DNA of 45,739 bases, from positions 1-45,739 of IMG/VR virus record IMGVR_UViG_3300048041_000144. One strand, given 5' to 3'. A model generated the notes under the pieces. The model ran no database searches and was not told the DNA's origin. It saw only the letters and a program-made list of their open reading frames with translations. The position numbers and the translations under genes were made by a program. This document shows positions 33,201 to 39,881 of the stretch, piece after piece (the stretch's first letter is position 1; every line of letters begins with the position of its first letter). The stretch comes from a virus.

Positions 33201-34146
33201 TTATGGCGAGATTGTCGGTGTACCCGACTCCACCCCGACGATCAAAAATCTTTCGCTCACAGAGCAGTATCAAAACGGGCTCCTCACCGGTTCCACGAGC
33301 ACCGCAATTGTGGCGGTCGGCTGGCAGAATGGCAACACGGGCGTGGGCGCTCAGGTGCAAGTGCAAGCGGCTGGCGGCGCGTGGAGCAATCTGGGCAATA
33401 TCCAAGGCACGGGCTGCACGTTTGTGGGCTACATCGGCACCGTTTACACCGTGAAAGCGCAAAGCCTTGACTGGAACGGCAACCTGCTCGGCACGCCCGT
33501 AACAGCTTCAATCACCGTACTGGCATCGACCAATGCGCCGGCCAGCGTCACGGGGTTTGCATGCCAGCCTTCCAGTGATGCGCTGTGCTTCACCTGGGAT
33601 GCCGTTGCCAATGCGGATCACTACGAAATTCGTTACACCGACAATCAGATTACTCCTGTGTGGAGCACGGCGACGGTATTGTGGAGTGGGAGCGGAACCA
33701 CATGGACAAATCCCGCCATCGACACCGGAATGTACATGATCGTGGCCGTCAGTGCGTTGGCCTCGGGTGGCTTGCAAAGCGTCGAACCTGCCTACGTGCT
33801 GCCCTATCCCAATCCGCCCGTTGTCACCCTTACGCAAAGCTCGGCAAACACGAGCAGTAGCGGCTCAAGCTCCTCGGCAAGTGATGGCGTCACGATAACG
33901 TCCAGCGGCGGCCTGACAACAACCGCAAAAATCTGGCTCACGATCACCTGGACATGGCCCAGCGGCTACCCAACGCCAACCGGATTTGAGGTCGTCGCTT
34001 TTTCTGGGAGCGATCCGACAGTGGCCGCGAATTATCTGTTTGACATAACCACAGTGGGCGCCTCGACGCGCTCGTATACCGTGCCCGTGACGCCAACCAG
34101 TACTCTGGCCACCGTCAACGCGGCAGTGAGGGCCACCTATGCCTGA
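30277..34146 (+). CDS. tail tip protein: gpI-like domain fused to gpJ
   Basis: A 1289-residue fusion. Residues 1-115 are gpI-like (VEIAPLENESLGAIVARAFP, GQRIADENVWNTVVEYGQEIVLYPR), followed by a hydrophobic glycine-rich stretch (about 117-175) as at the end of gpI. From about 190 (GPKGLAQPGVPVPKGYG) the gpJ tip body begins, with the phage-tail-3-like region (WWIT-type baseplate folds), and fibronectin-III-like domains occupy about 990-1289. In lambda I and J are separate; here they are one chain. The C-terminal part would set host specificity. Confidence 0.9.
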   Translation: METKLIQSLNLPEVSIVKIPAALPKVPTELSLRPVRIIVNLNPFRIEERRVVEIAPLENESLGAIVARAFPANDILPDDYLFSVSGQRIADENVWNTVVEYGQEIVLYPRAAGGGIGKMLSMAAVMMLASIIPGGLIADCAAWSFFGSSALAMGIGAAISIGGSLLVSWAFGNGQKGAADYSQSYDPTGPKGLAQPGVPVPKGYGMFGWCGNIVSSYVSFAGAKAYINVLVCYGWGKAKSIANVLINKQSISNFSDCSYQTRLGTNDQTAIDGFDSTVNGYPQEIQMLVANGAIVVSGTGTNIQGLQVTVKFPSGLYSVTGDGNYVSCHFIYKIEVSPHGAATWTAPLFPNMDDMSTVATFNTGNTTETWPNWVVIPTDQFAGSGLVYDSNNDSHTAGDAWSSTEDVTVVSITGSTSTTSHTFRGTWQPCDPNTNPVKCNSWHEGYINVENCSLSAIFDTQCVYGLTPGQWDVRVTKIGWFQNAHSINYTDSAVASQVCDGWLWNINELFWSNLSYPNMVLLGIKALATSQLSGSSIQVMATITHDLGEDTTVPTLLSSYETDNPALVAYDLLTNTLYGMGVAPSLIDLPAFAAWAAFNDEDVTNQDGTTVRRHIFNGVFDQSGNAWKALQYIASMSRASILQMGMRYTVVLDAPADPMQLFTVGNMKKDSFSEQWLALDDRCTLIEASFADAERSYRTDLPVSCMSESDMNSGEQPKTTEITLTGCTSRDQAWRWAYFHLMSTKLTLRTISFTAPIEAVCCSRGSVIAVQSDVVQWALGGRVQAGSTLTTLNVDRTDLEFAAASGYTVSVQHPVVERGTATIGYISGLTINMTGQLPAGRILKAVAPDGTEYIVTGYGSTAITLASVIGPAAATALAAGQVLTLYDVNVIENMNVTGITVTPASPAAPGGSAVAVSGSFAAVPCADSAWAYGQSAGSQPAKLFRVVSIKKSGEFSFEIGSAEYNSTIYDEVTPSYGEIVGVPDSTPTIKNLSLTEQYQNGLLTGSTSTAIVAVGWQNGNTGVGAQVQVQAAGGAWSNLGNIQGTGCTFVGYIGTVYTVKAQSLDWNGNLLGTPVTASITVLASTNAPASVTGFACQPSSDALCFTWDAVANADHYEIRYTDNQITPVWSTATVLWSGSGTTWTNPAIDTGMYMIVAVSALASGGLQSVEPAYVLPYPNPPVVTLTQSSANTSSSGSSSSASDGVTITSSGGLTTTAKIWLTITWTWPSGYPTPTGFEVVAFSGSDPTVAANYLFDITTVGASTRSYTVPVTPTSTLATVNAAVRATYA

Positions 34147-35827
34147 TTCCTCTTGGACTGAATCCGGAAGCTCCATTAGCCTCGTACCGGCGACAACAAC
34201 CATCGACAGCGGCAGCAGCACAACCAACGTCAACTATTTAACGAACTCATACAAAATATCACTTATGGCGCAATACGCCGCCGAGTTGGCCACTAAGACA
34301 TCGCTTGATGAACTGGCAACAACCTGGAGCGTGTCTAGCACTTACTACGACAACGCGGTTGCGGCAATCAGTACAGCGCTCATCGCCGCGGGCGCTCCAT
34401 CGGATTGGGCGACCACCTGGCCGGATGGCACCACGAGCGGGCCATGGACCGGCATACAAACATCGCTGGCAAACCTTTGGGCGCAGGTTGCCACACAGCG
34501 CACGGCTTTGCAATCGTCTATCTCTAGTGCTCAGGCAGCGGCGGCGCAAACGGCGGCAGTCGCGTCGGCAGTCAGTACGGCGGCGGCTAACGCGGCGAGT
34601 GCAATCAGTGCTGCGCAGGCGGCGCTTAAAACCGCTTTTTTCTTGGGCAAATGGTGGAACCTGCCTTTTCCGTCTGGGGGCGGTGATTTAACATCGGTTC
34701 CCGCTGCCGTCACAATTGACCAGAACATCAACTATTCAACTCCCCTCAGCGGCACTCCGGATTATCCCTGGCAGAATGTTTCAACCGAACCCTCTGGCAT
34801 GACCATAACCACCAATTTCTATGCTCGGTGGACGGGGTACGTGACAGCAGGGGAGGCCGGGACGTACACCTTTGGCGTGAACAGCGATGACGGCGCGAAC
34901 CTGTACGTGAATGGCACTCAGTTAATATCGAACTTGCCCAACGGACAAACGGCTGATGATACGTCATGCGCCTACATGCAGTCGGGAACCATTGCACTGT
35001 CTGCGGGGCAGACCGTGCCTATTATTCTCGAATGGGAGAACATGGTTGGCCCCGGCGGTATCCAATTCATAATGATTCCGCCCGGTGGCCCCGCGCAGTT
35101 GGCCGTTGCGGGGACCTCGACCATTTCGGGGTCTTCGATCACAGCCGGGTCCATCACAGCAAACCAGATTGCAGCCGGGGCCATTACGACAGCCCTCATT
35201 GCAGCCGGGGCCATTACGACAGCCCTCATTGCAGCCGGGGCCATTACAGCCGTGCAAATTGCGGCGGGTGCAATCACCGCAGACATGATCACAGCAGGTA
35301 CGCTTAATGCAGCCAATGTTGCGGTCATCAATCTCAACGCGAGCAATATCGTCACGGGCACGTTGAGTGCCACAAGGGTGCTGTTTGCGGACGGTACATC
35401 AGTCAGCACAGCCAACCGGGTACAAACAGTAACAGCCTCACCGACCACAAATAACACAATTGTTTCCCCTACCACTACAAATTTGATGTCGGCAACAGGC
35501 TATAGCTGGACCATCAACGCCGCTAGCGCAAGCGATGTATACAATGTCGATCTCGATCTCCTCCTGACGTGGAGCGATGCAACTTCTAACGACTATTGCA
35601 ACATCCTCGTCTGCGTTGATGGAGTCACATCGTCGCCAGCCATTTCAAACAATATTTACGTACAGGGAGACCTGGCAAGCGCTTCGAATTATCGTGCTCA
35701 TATTAGCGGAACAATCACAGGGCTTTCGGCTGGCGCCCATACGATACAGGTATATCTTGAGGGCGACGCCATAGCGGTTTGGCGGTTACAAATAGGATCG
35801 GTTGGCCGTCTGCAACGTATTTTCTAG
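34139..35827 (+). CDS. tail fibre with PA14-like domain
   Basis: A 562-residue protein starting eight bases before the J stop. The order is: N-terminal helical region with an Ala-rich coil (about 110-160), a PA14-type beta domain at about 185-325 (TNFYARWTGYVTAGEAGTYTF, GVNSDDGANLYVNGTQLI), then tandem AAGAIT repeats encoding a beta-helical or triple-stranded shaft (about 335-385), a VLFADGTSV connector and a beta-rich tip. PA14 domains bind sugars in adhesins. It is likely the side fibre or receptor-binding subunit. Confidence 0.85.
   Translation: MPDSSWTESGSSISLVPATTTIDSGSSTTNVNYLTNSYKISLMAQYAAELATKTSLDELATTWSVSSTYYDNAVAAISTALIAAGAPSDWATTWPDGTTSGPWTGIQTSLANLWAQVATQRTALQSSISSAQAAAAQTAAVASAVSTAAANAASAISAAQAALKTAFFLGKWWNLPFPSGGGDLTSVPAAVTIDQNINYSTPLSGTPDYPWQNVSTEPSGMTITTNFYARWTGYVTAGEAGTYTFGVNSDDGANLYVNGTQLISNLPNGQTADDTSCAYMQSGTIALSAGQTVPIILEWENMVGPGGIQFIMIPPGGPAQLAVAGTSTISGSSITAGSITANQIAAGAITTALIAAGAITTALIAAGAITAVQIAAGAITADMITAGTLNAANVAVINLNASNIVTGTLSATRVLFADGTSVSTANRVQTVTASPTTNNTIVSPTTTNLMSATGYSWTINAASASDVYNVDLDLLLTWSDATSNDYCNILVCVDGVTSSPAISNNIYVQGDLASASNYRAHISGTITGLSAGAHTIQVYLEGDAIAVWRLQIGSVGRLQRIF
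35171..35260 (+). repeat. 30-base tandem repeat in tail fibre gene
   Basis: Units at 35171-35200 and 35201-35230 are identical; 35231-35260 is a degenerate third unit, and flanking codons (35141-35170, 35261-35290) follow the same amino acid pattern. Each unit encodes AAGAITTALI. Slippage would change shaft length in frame. Confidence 0.95.
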
Positions 35828-35929
35828 GAGCATTGCCGACGGCAAGTTACCCACCGGGACTCTCAGTACGGCGACTACGACAAACACCACAAAGGCGACA
35901 TAGCGACAATTGGCGCGGTTTCACAGAAG

Positions 35930-35960
35930 AAAGCCATCCTTAGGTTAAGGATGGCTTTTC
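35930..35960 (+). terminator. hairpin terminator touching the lysozyme start
   Basis: AAGCCATCCTTA (35931-35942) and TAAGGATGGCTT (35946-35957) form a perfect 12-bp stem with a 3-base loop, then TTTCTT. It ends two bases before the lysozyme ATG at 35963. The only AAGGA-like ribosome-binding sequence lies inside the stem. Confidence 0.85.
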
Positions 35961-35962
35961 TT

Positions 35963-36421
35963 ATGCAACTTAGTTCAGCCGGGCTCGCGCTCTTGAAACA
36001 GTTTGAAGGTTTTCGCGATGCTGTCTATCTGGATGTGGCGGGATTGCGCACCATTGGATACGGCCACAGGCTGTTGGTTACTGAGAGTTTTCCAGCAGGT
36101 GTTACCGAAGACAAAGCTGCTGCAATCCTCACCGACGACGTGAGCAGCGCCGAGCGCGCTGTGTTGCGTTTGGTCCACGCGACTTTAACGCAAGGGCAGT
36201 TCGATGCGTTGGTCGATTTCGTTTTCAACCTGGGGCAGGGCAAATTGTCCGGGTCCACGCTGCTCAAGGATCTGAACGCCAAGCAATATGACGCCGCGGC
36301 GCTCCAACTCTTGCTGTGGGATCACGCTGGCAGCAAGGAATGCACACAACTCAAAGCCAGGCGTGCAGCGGAATACACGCTCTGGACCGGTCACGCACCT
36401 CTCACATCTTCAAAATCATGA
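35963..36421 (+). CDS. endolysin, GH24 lysozyme
   Basis: I choose the ATG at 35963 because the upstream in-frame ATG (35951) is inside the terminator hairpin. The 152-residue protein has the T4-lysozyme triad with exact spacing: E15 (FEGFRDA), D24 (VYLD) and T30 (TIGYGH). It hydrolyses peptidoglycan glycan strands for lysis. No signal or SAR helix is present, so release depends on a holin. Two membrane proteins follow immediately. Confidence 0.93.
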   Translation: MQLSSAGLALLKQFEGFRDAVYLDVAGLRTIGYGHRLLVTESFPAGVTEDKAAAILTDDVSSAERAVLRLVHATLTQGQFDALVDFVFNLGQGKLSGSTLLKDLNAKQYDAAALQLLLWDHAGSKECTQLKARRAAEYTLWTGHAPLTSSKS

Positions 36422-36438
36422 TTTGGAAAGGACTCTGT

Positions 36439-37311
36439 ATGAACAATTTGATCGCAGCGCTATTTGAAAGAGTGTCGGCAGTGTGGATTGAGCGCATTGC
36501 CGGAAGCAAGCTCAGCACAGTTGCCGGAGTGCTGGGTATCACCGGGACATACGTTGCGCAATTGACTACCTACATCCCCGTCAGTTATCGGACGGATGTA
36601 ACACTGGCAGGAGTAATCCTGGCCGGTGTTGCTGCGATTCTGGCCCGTGACAGCGCGTCCACAAGCGACACCAAGGCTGGTGTTTCCACCGGCAGCACTC
36701 AGAAGCTCGCTGCATGGGCCTTGATTGCGCTGCTGCTGCCATTGCCGTTTATCGAAGGCTGCTCAGAAACGAAGGTGGCTCAGGACATTGTGAATTGGAC
36801 GCCCAGCCTACAGAGCGCAGTGGCCACGATAGACACCACGGCAGCTATTCTCGTTCCAGCCGATGCGGCCATCTTCGCCGCCGCGACTGTGGGGTTTGAC
36901 GCGGCCTCGAATCTCGTAGTGGCCGAGGCCAAGGCGTACCAGGCCAACCCCAGCGCTACAATCTTGGCGCAACTCCAGACAGCCGTTACGACGCTCCAGC
37001 AGCAGGTTTCCACGGCTGTGCTGTCAGCGGCCAAAATCACCAATGTAACCAGCCAGCAGCACGCGCTCGCCGCGCTCAACGTCGTGGCGACTGTGGTGAA
37101 TACCATTCTATCGCTTGTGGCATCCATCAGCAGCAAGGGCGCTGTAGCGGCCATGGCTACGGCATCCACCGTCAAACTCGCATCCGTGACACCGTATCTG
37201 GATCAGCGCCATGCGGCAACCATCATCGCCATCCACTACGGCGAAACCACCGGCATGGGCGCGGTGCAGCTTCAGGCCGCGCTGGAGCAGGGAACCCGCG
37301 CGGGTTTCTAA
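36439..37311 (+). CDS. holin-like N-terminus with lipobox-like segment and long helical tail
   Basis: The ATG at 36439 follows GGAAAGGA and gives 290 residues. Residues 1-70 hold two hydrophobic segments (VAGVLGITGTYVAQL; VTLAGVILAGVAAILA) like small holins. A third one (WALIALLLPLPFIEGC at about 95-110) ends like a lipoprotein box, and the rest (about 111-290) is Ala/Val/Thr-rich helix. This may be a fusion of a holin with an outer-membrane lipoprotein-like (spanin-type) part, or an insertion of a membrane anchor. Function is inferred from position after lysozyme. Confidence 0.6.
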   Translation: MNNLIAALFERVSAVWIERIAGSKLSTVAGVLGITGTYVAQLTTYIPVSYRTDVTLAGVILAGVAAILARDSASTSDTKAGVSTGSTQKLAAWALIALLLPLPFIEGCSETKVAQDIVNWTPSLQSAVATIDTTAAILVPADAAIFAAATVGFDAASNLVVAEAKAYQANPSATILAQLQTAVTTLQQQVSTAVLSAAKITNVTSQQHALAALNVVATVVNTILSLVASISSKGAVAAMATASTVKLASVTPYLDQRHAATIIAIHYGETTGMGAVQLQAALEQGTRAGF

Positions 37312-37340
37312 GGCGCGCCGTAACTTATCCGCATATCACG

Positions 37341-37372
37341 CAAGGTCCCAAGTTAGCGGGGCCTTGTGTTTT
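37341..37372 (+). terminator. rho-independent terminator
   Basis: CAAGGTCCC (37341-37349) and GGGGCCTTG (37358-37366) pair with one T-G, followed by TGTTTT. It lies between the two lysis-cassette membrane genes. Confidence 0.75.
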
Positions 37373-37403
37373 ACAGGCATCATAAATTTGTCAGGAGTTA
37401 CCA

Positions 37404-37685
37404 ATGGCCCCAAGCGAATCATCCGCGTTGCTTGAATTAACCTCCGAGGTTCGCGAGCTGCGCGCCGATCTGCGCGTGTTTCAAACGAAACTCATGGGCG
37501 ACGATAAGTCAGAGGATGATCAGGGGCGTATTCCACGCATTGAAGCGACCCTTATCGATTACGGCAGGCGCATCAAGCGCGGAGAGCGTTTCGGGTGGGC
37601 AGCCCGGGGAGCCGCATGGATACTGGGCGTGATCGCGGGCGCCATCGGAACCGCCTATTACATCGTTGGGATCGCACGGCATTAG
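37404..37685 (+). CDS. XhlA-like haemolysin/holin accessory protein
   Basis: A 93-residue protein behind AGGAG. The N-terminal half is a charged coiled coil (LLELTSEVRELRADLRVFQTK), and the C-terminal part is a single membrane helix (AWILGVIAGAIGTAYYIVGI) ending IARH. That architecture is shared with XhlA-type proteins that cooperate with holins in cell lysis. It belongs to the lysis cassette. Confidence 0.7.
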   Translation: MAPSESSALLELTSEVRELRADLRVFQTKLMGDDKSEDDQGRIPRIEATLIDYGRRIKRGERFGWAARGAAWILGVIAGAIGTAYYIVGIARH

Positions 37686-37702
37686 TGCCGTAGAGGAGAA
37701 AA

Positions 37703-38074
37703 ATGCCAAAGACAAAATTTGAACAGGGAGCAACGCGCTCGGAATTAGCTGAGCGCTATGATCTGATTCCGAAGGCCGCCATGGATGCATTGGCGCGCCG
37801 CCTTGCACTGGGCGCAAAGGGGCATGGCGAGAATAACTGGCGTGGCGGCGGACCGGGGTTTCGCAAGGCAACCATCGCGCACCTTATGAAGCACCTCGTC
37901 AACTACATGGAAAACGGCAATGCGGATGACGCCAACACGGATGCGATCATCTGCAATGCCGCGTTTCTTTGTCACTTTGAGTGCGAGTATCCGTTCAACC
38001 CGCGCGAAATGCATCCCGTGGTGGTCAAAGACATGCTTCGCCGTTCGCGGAAGCATCTTGCGCGCAAGCGGTGA
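37703..38074 (+). CDS. DUF5664-like dNTP hydrolase
   Basis: A 123-residue protein behind GAGGAG. The pattern RYDLIPKAAMDALARRLALGAKGHGENNW followed by IAHLMKHLVNYMENGN, D-x-D and AAFLCHFECEY corresponds to a phage family often labelled dATP/dGTP diphosphohydrolase or DUF5664, an all-helical MazG-like fold. Such enzymes change dNTP pools. It is unusual to find it at the end of a lysis cassette. The family call is by recollection of its motif, without alignment. Confidence 0.7.
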   Translation: MPKTKFEQGATRSELAERYDLIPKAAMDALARRLALGAKGHGENNWRGGGPGFRKATIAHLMKHLVNYMENGNADDANTDAIICNAAFLCHFECEYPFNPREMHPVVVKDMLRRSRKHLARKR

Positions 38075-38078
38075 GTAT

Positions 38079-38095
38079 GTATCGTACGAAACAAA
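38079..38095 (-). promoter_or_regulatory. inverted copy of the 13475-13491 palindromic site
   Basis: GTATCGTACGAAACAAA is the exact reverse complement of the 17 bases overlapping the SprT promoter. No -35 matches at proper distance here, so a protein-binding site is likelier than a promoter. Confidence 0.5.
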
Positions 38096-38130
38096 AAGCA
38101 GCCGGATGGTTATCCGGCTGCTTTTTGTTT
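38093..38130. terminator. bidirectional terminator
   Basis: A perfect 15-bp stem (AAAAAGCAGCCGGAT with ATCCGGCTGCTTTTT) has a GGTT loop. It can end the + strand lysis operon and the - strand recombinase gene. It overlaps the inverted site at its left edge. Confidence 0.92.
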
Positions 38131-39299
38131 CAGGCTATCTTTTTGAGATTCCATCCGTTCGGTTCGATGGCCATCACTGCGGCATATTTCACGCGCACAC
38201 GCTGATGCGCGTAATACTCCATCATCTTCCGGGTGACGTGCCCGGCGATGGCTACCACGGTCGCGGGATTCACATCGTTTTCCAGCAGCCGCGTAATGCA
38301 ATGGTGGCGTAGATCGTGCGGATTCAGATGAACAAACCCCGTCGCCTTGCGCAGCTTTTCCCAGCTCTTCCGCAAAAAGGATCTGGACGCCGGACGCGCC
38401 GGGTCCCATTGGTTCCGTGTCACGCGAAACGGAAATAAATAATGGTCTGGCTCGCAGGACCCGAGTTTCAGAGCGCGTTTATAACACTGCTCCACAGCCC
38501 AGCGCGCGGTGGGGTTGAGTGCAATCTTGCGTGGGCGGCTGTTGTTTTTTACGCTGTCTTCCGGGATATAGATTTCAGCGATTCCGTTTTCAGGCAGGAA
38601 GAGATGCTTGAGACGAAGCCCGCGCAGTTCCATGCCCGCTGCGGACGTATTGATCGTGATGACGGAAACCCAGTAGGCCAGCGCGGCCTCGGGGTGCATC
38701 TTGGCAACAGTGAAGAGTCTTTCTTCCTCCGCTTCCGTCAAAACTGTGCGCGGTGACCATCCTGGAATAGAGAGTGGAAAGTAGAATGGCCTGATTTTGT
38801 GCCAAAGGCGGCAATGGGCCAGCATCATGCCCAGCACACTGATTTCGTGGTTCACGGTTGTGTGCATACAGCCATGCTTCCATGGGTGCAGGATTTCTCC
38901 GCCGCAGTTGAGCGTGTTGCTCATGCGTGCGATCTGATAGCCGCGGATGTGGCCTGGCGTAATGTCACACAGCCGCAAGCCTCCAAAGAACATGTTCAGC
39001 GCGTTGATGTAGGTTTGCGTGGCCTCGTGAGCGCGCGGCTTCAGCGAGATGGATTGCCGGCGCAGATGCATCCAGTAGACCGCCGCATCCCTGAAAAGCA
39101 TCTTGGTGACGTGCAAATTCACTCCCCGCAAAGCGGCGTCGGCCGCCTGGCATGCCGGGCAATTCACGTGATCGATGGTGTGCTGTTCAGCAAATTCAGT
39201 TTCCGGTGCACAGAAAGGCGCAAAATCCTCCGCAGAGCCAAGGTGGCCCGGCACTTCTAACGTTTGCATTGGCTCCCCTGATCTTTTGGTCGCAAACAT
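38130..39299 (-). CDS. tyrosine recombinase near right att site
   Basis: The ATG at 39299 follows GGAGAG and gives 389 residues; an ATG at 39332 lies upstream. An HVNCPACQ motif precedes the arm/core-binding helices (YWMHLRRQSISLKPRAHEATQTYIN). Catalytic residues: Arg in MELRGLRL, HDLRHHC (HxxR), GHVTRKMMEYYAH with the nucleophilic Tyr. It lies 500 bases from the tRNA-Val fragment, so it is the best candidate for the prophage integrase. It converges on the lysis genes across a shared terminator. Confidence 0.9.
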   Translation of the reverse strand: MFATKRSGEPMQTLEVPGHLGSAEDFAPFCAPETEFAEQHTIDHVNCPACQAADAALRGVNLHVTKMLFRDAAVYWMHLRRQSISLKPRAHEATQTYINALNMFFGGLRLCDITPGHIRGYQIARMSNTLNCGGEILHPWKHGCMHTTVNHEISVLGMMLAHCRLWHKIRPFYFPLSIPGWSPRTVLTEAEEERLFTVAKMHPEAALAYWVSVITINTSAAGMELRGLRLKHLFLPENGIAEIYIPEDSVKNNSRPRKIALNPTARWAVEQCYKRALKLGSCEPDHYLFPFRVTRNQWDPARPASRSFLRKSWEKLRKATGFVHLNPHDLRHHCITRLLENDVNPATVVAIAGHVTRKMMEYYAHQRVRVKYAAVMAIEPNGWNLKKIA

Positions 39300-39396
39300 A
39301 CGCTCTCCGTTAACAAAACGGTCGTGATGCACCGCACTGTTAGGCGCGTGAAAAACGCCACGCTATGCCCACGGCGTGGCCACCAATGGGCGCATA

Positions 39397-39444
39397 AGGC
39401 CATAACGTGTTCATATCCATATGGTTATGCTCATCGTATGGCCT
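39397..39444. promoter_or_regulatory. inverted repeats between recombinase and RHH gene
   Basis: AGGCCATA (39397-39404) and TATGGCCT (39437-39444) flank the palindrome CCATATGG (39417-39424). Placed in the divergent region and over the RHH start codon, they suggest an autoregulatory operator. Confidence 0.45.
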
Positions 39445-39599
39445 ATAAACGCGTGCACATCTCCCTGACGCCTGCGCAATTCAGGATTTTGGAAAAGCTC
39501 CAAGCCAAGCTCGGACTCGATACCACCAACACGATTCGGTACTGTGTTGCCCGCATCGCGGAGCAAGAAAATCTATTGCACGAACGCTCAGGGAAATAG
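39438..39599 (+). CDS. small ribbon-helix-helix-like regulator
   Basis: The ATG at 39438 gives 53 residues: a basic strand (MAYKRVHISLT) followed by two helices (AQFRILEKLQAKLGL; TTNTIRYCVARIAEQ), the layout of CopG/Arc-type repressors. It is divergent from the recombinase gene, with inverted repeats over its start. It might control the recombinase or excision. The in-frame extension upstream to 39324 has no such conservation and is less likely. Confidence 0.55.
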   Translation: MAYKRVHISLTPAQFRILEKLQAKLGLDTTNTIRYCVARIAEQENLLHERSGK

Positions 39600-39806
39600 G
39601 GCGATAAAGCGCCGTTGCGCATCGGTAGAGAGCCAGATTCGAGTTCTGTTCGGGGTTTAGGGTTGCGTGTCTATGTTTACTATTTTGGTTCCATATTCGT
39701 GAATATTTGTGCGGCTGAGCCGTTTCATTGTTAAGTTGATTTCGTTGCACAAAATATGTAGATAGCTGATTCATGGCTCGTGGAGTTTTGGAACGCCTGC
39801 CGACTC

Positions 39807-39867
<61 letters not shown>

Positions 39868-39881
39868 ATAGAATCAACAAC

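Noticed and set aside
35141-35290. Repeat array reminiscent of CRISPR
   Set aside because: Units are contiguous, in frame and encode a fibre shaft; there are no spacers and no cas genes.
38079-38095. Leftward promoter at the inverted TCGTACGA site
   Set aside because: No -35 element at 16-18 bases and no - strand gene downstream; kept only as a possible binding site.
39612-39660. Second tRNA-like T-arm (GGTAGAGAG...ATTCGAGTTC)
   Set aside because: Stem pairing is poor and no anticodon arm or acceptor strand can be built; not enough to call a tRNA or att copy.
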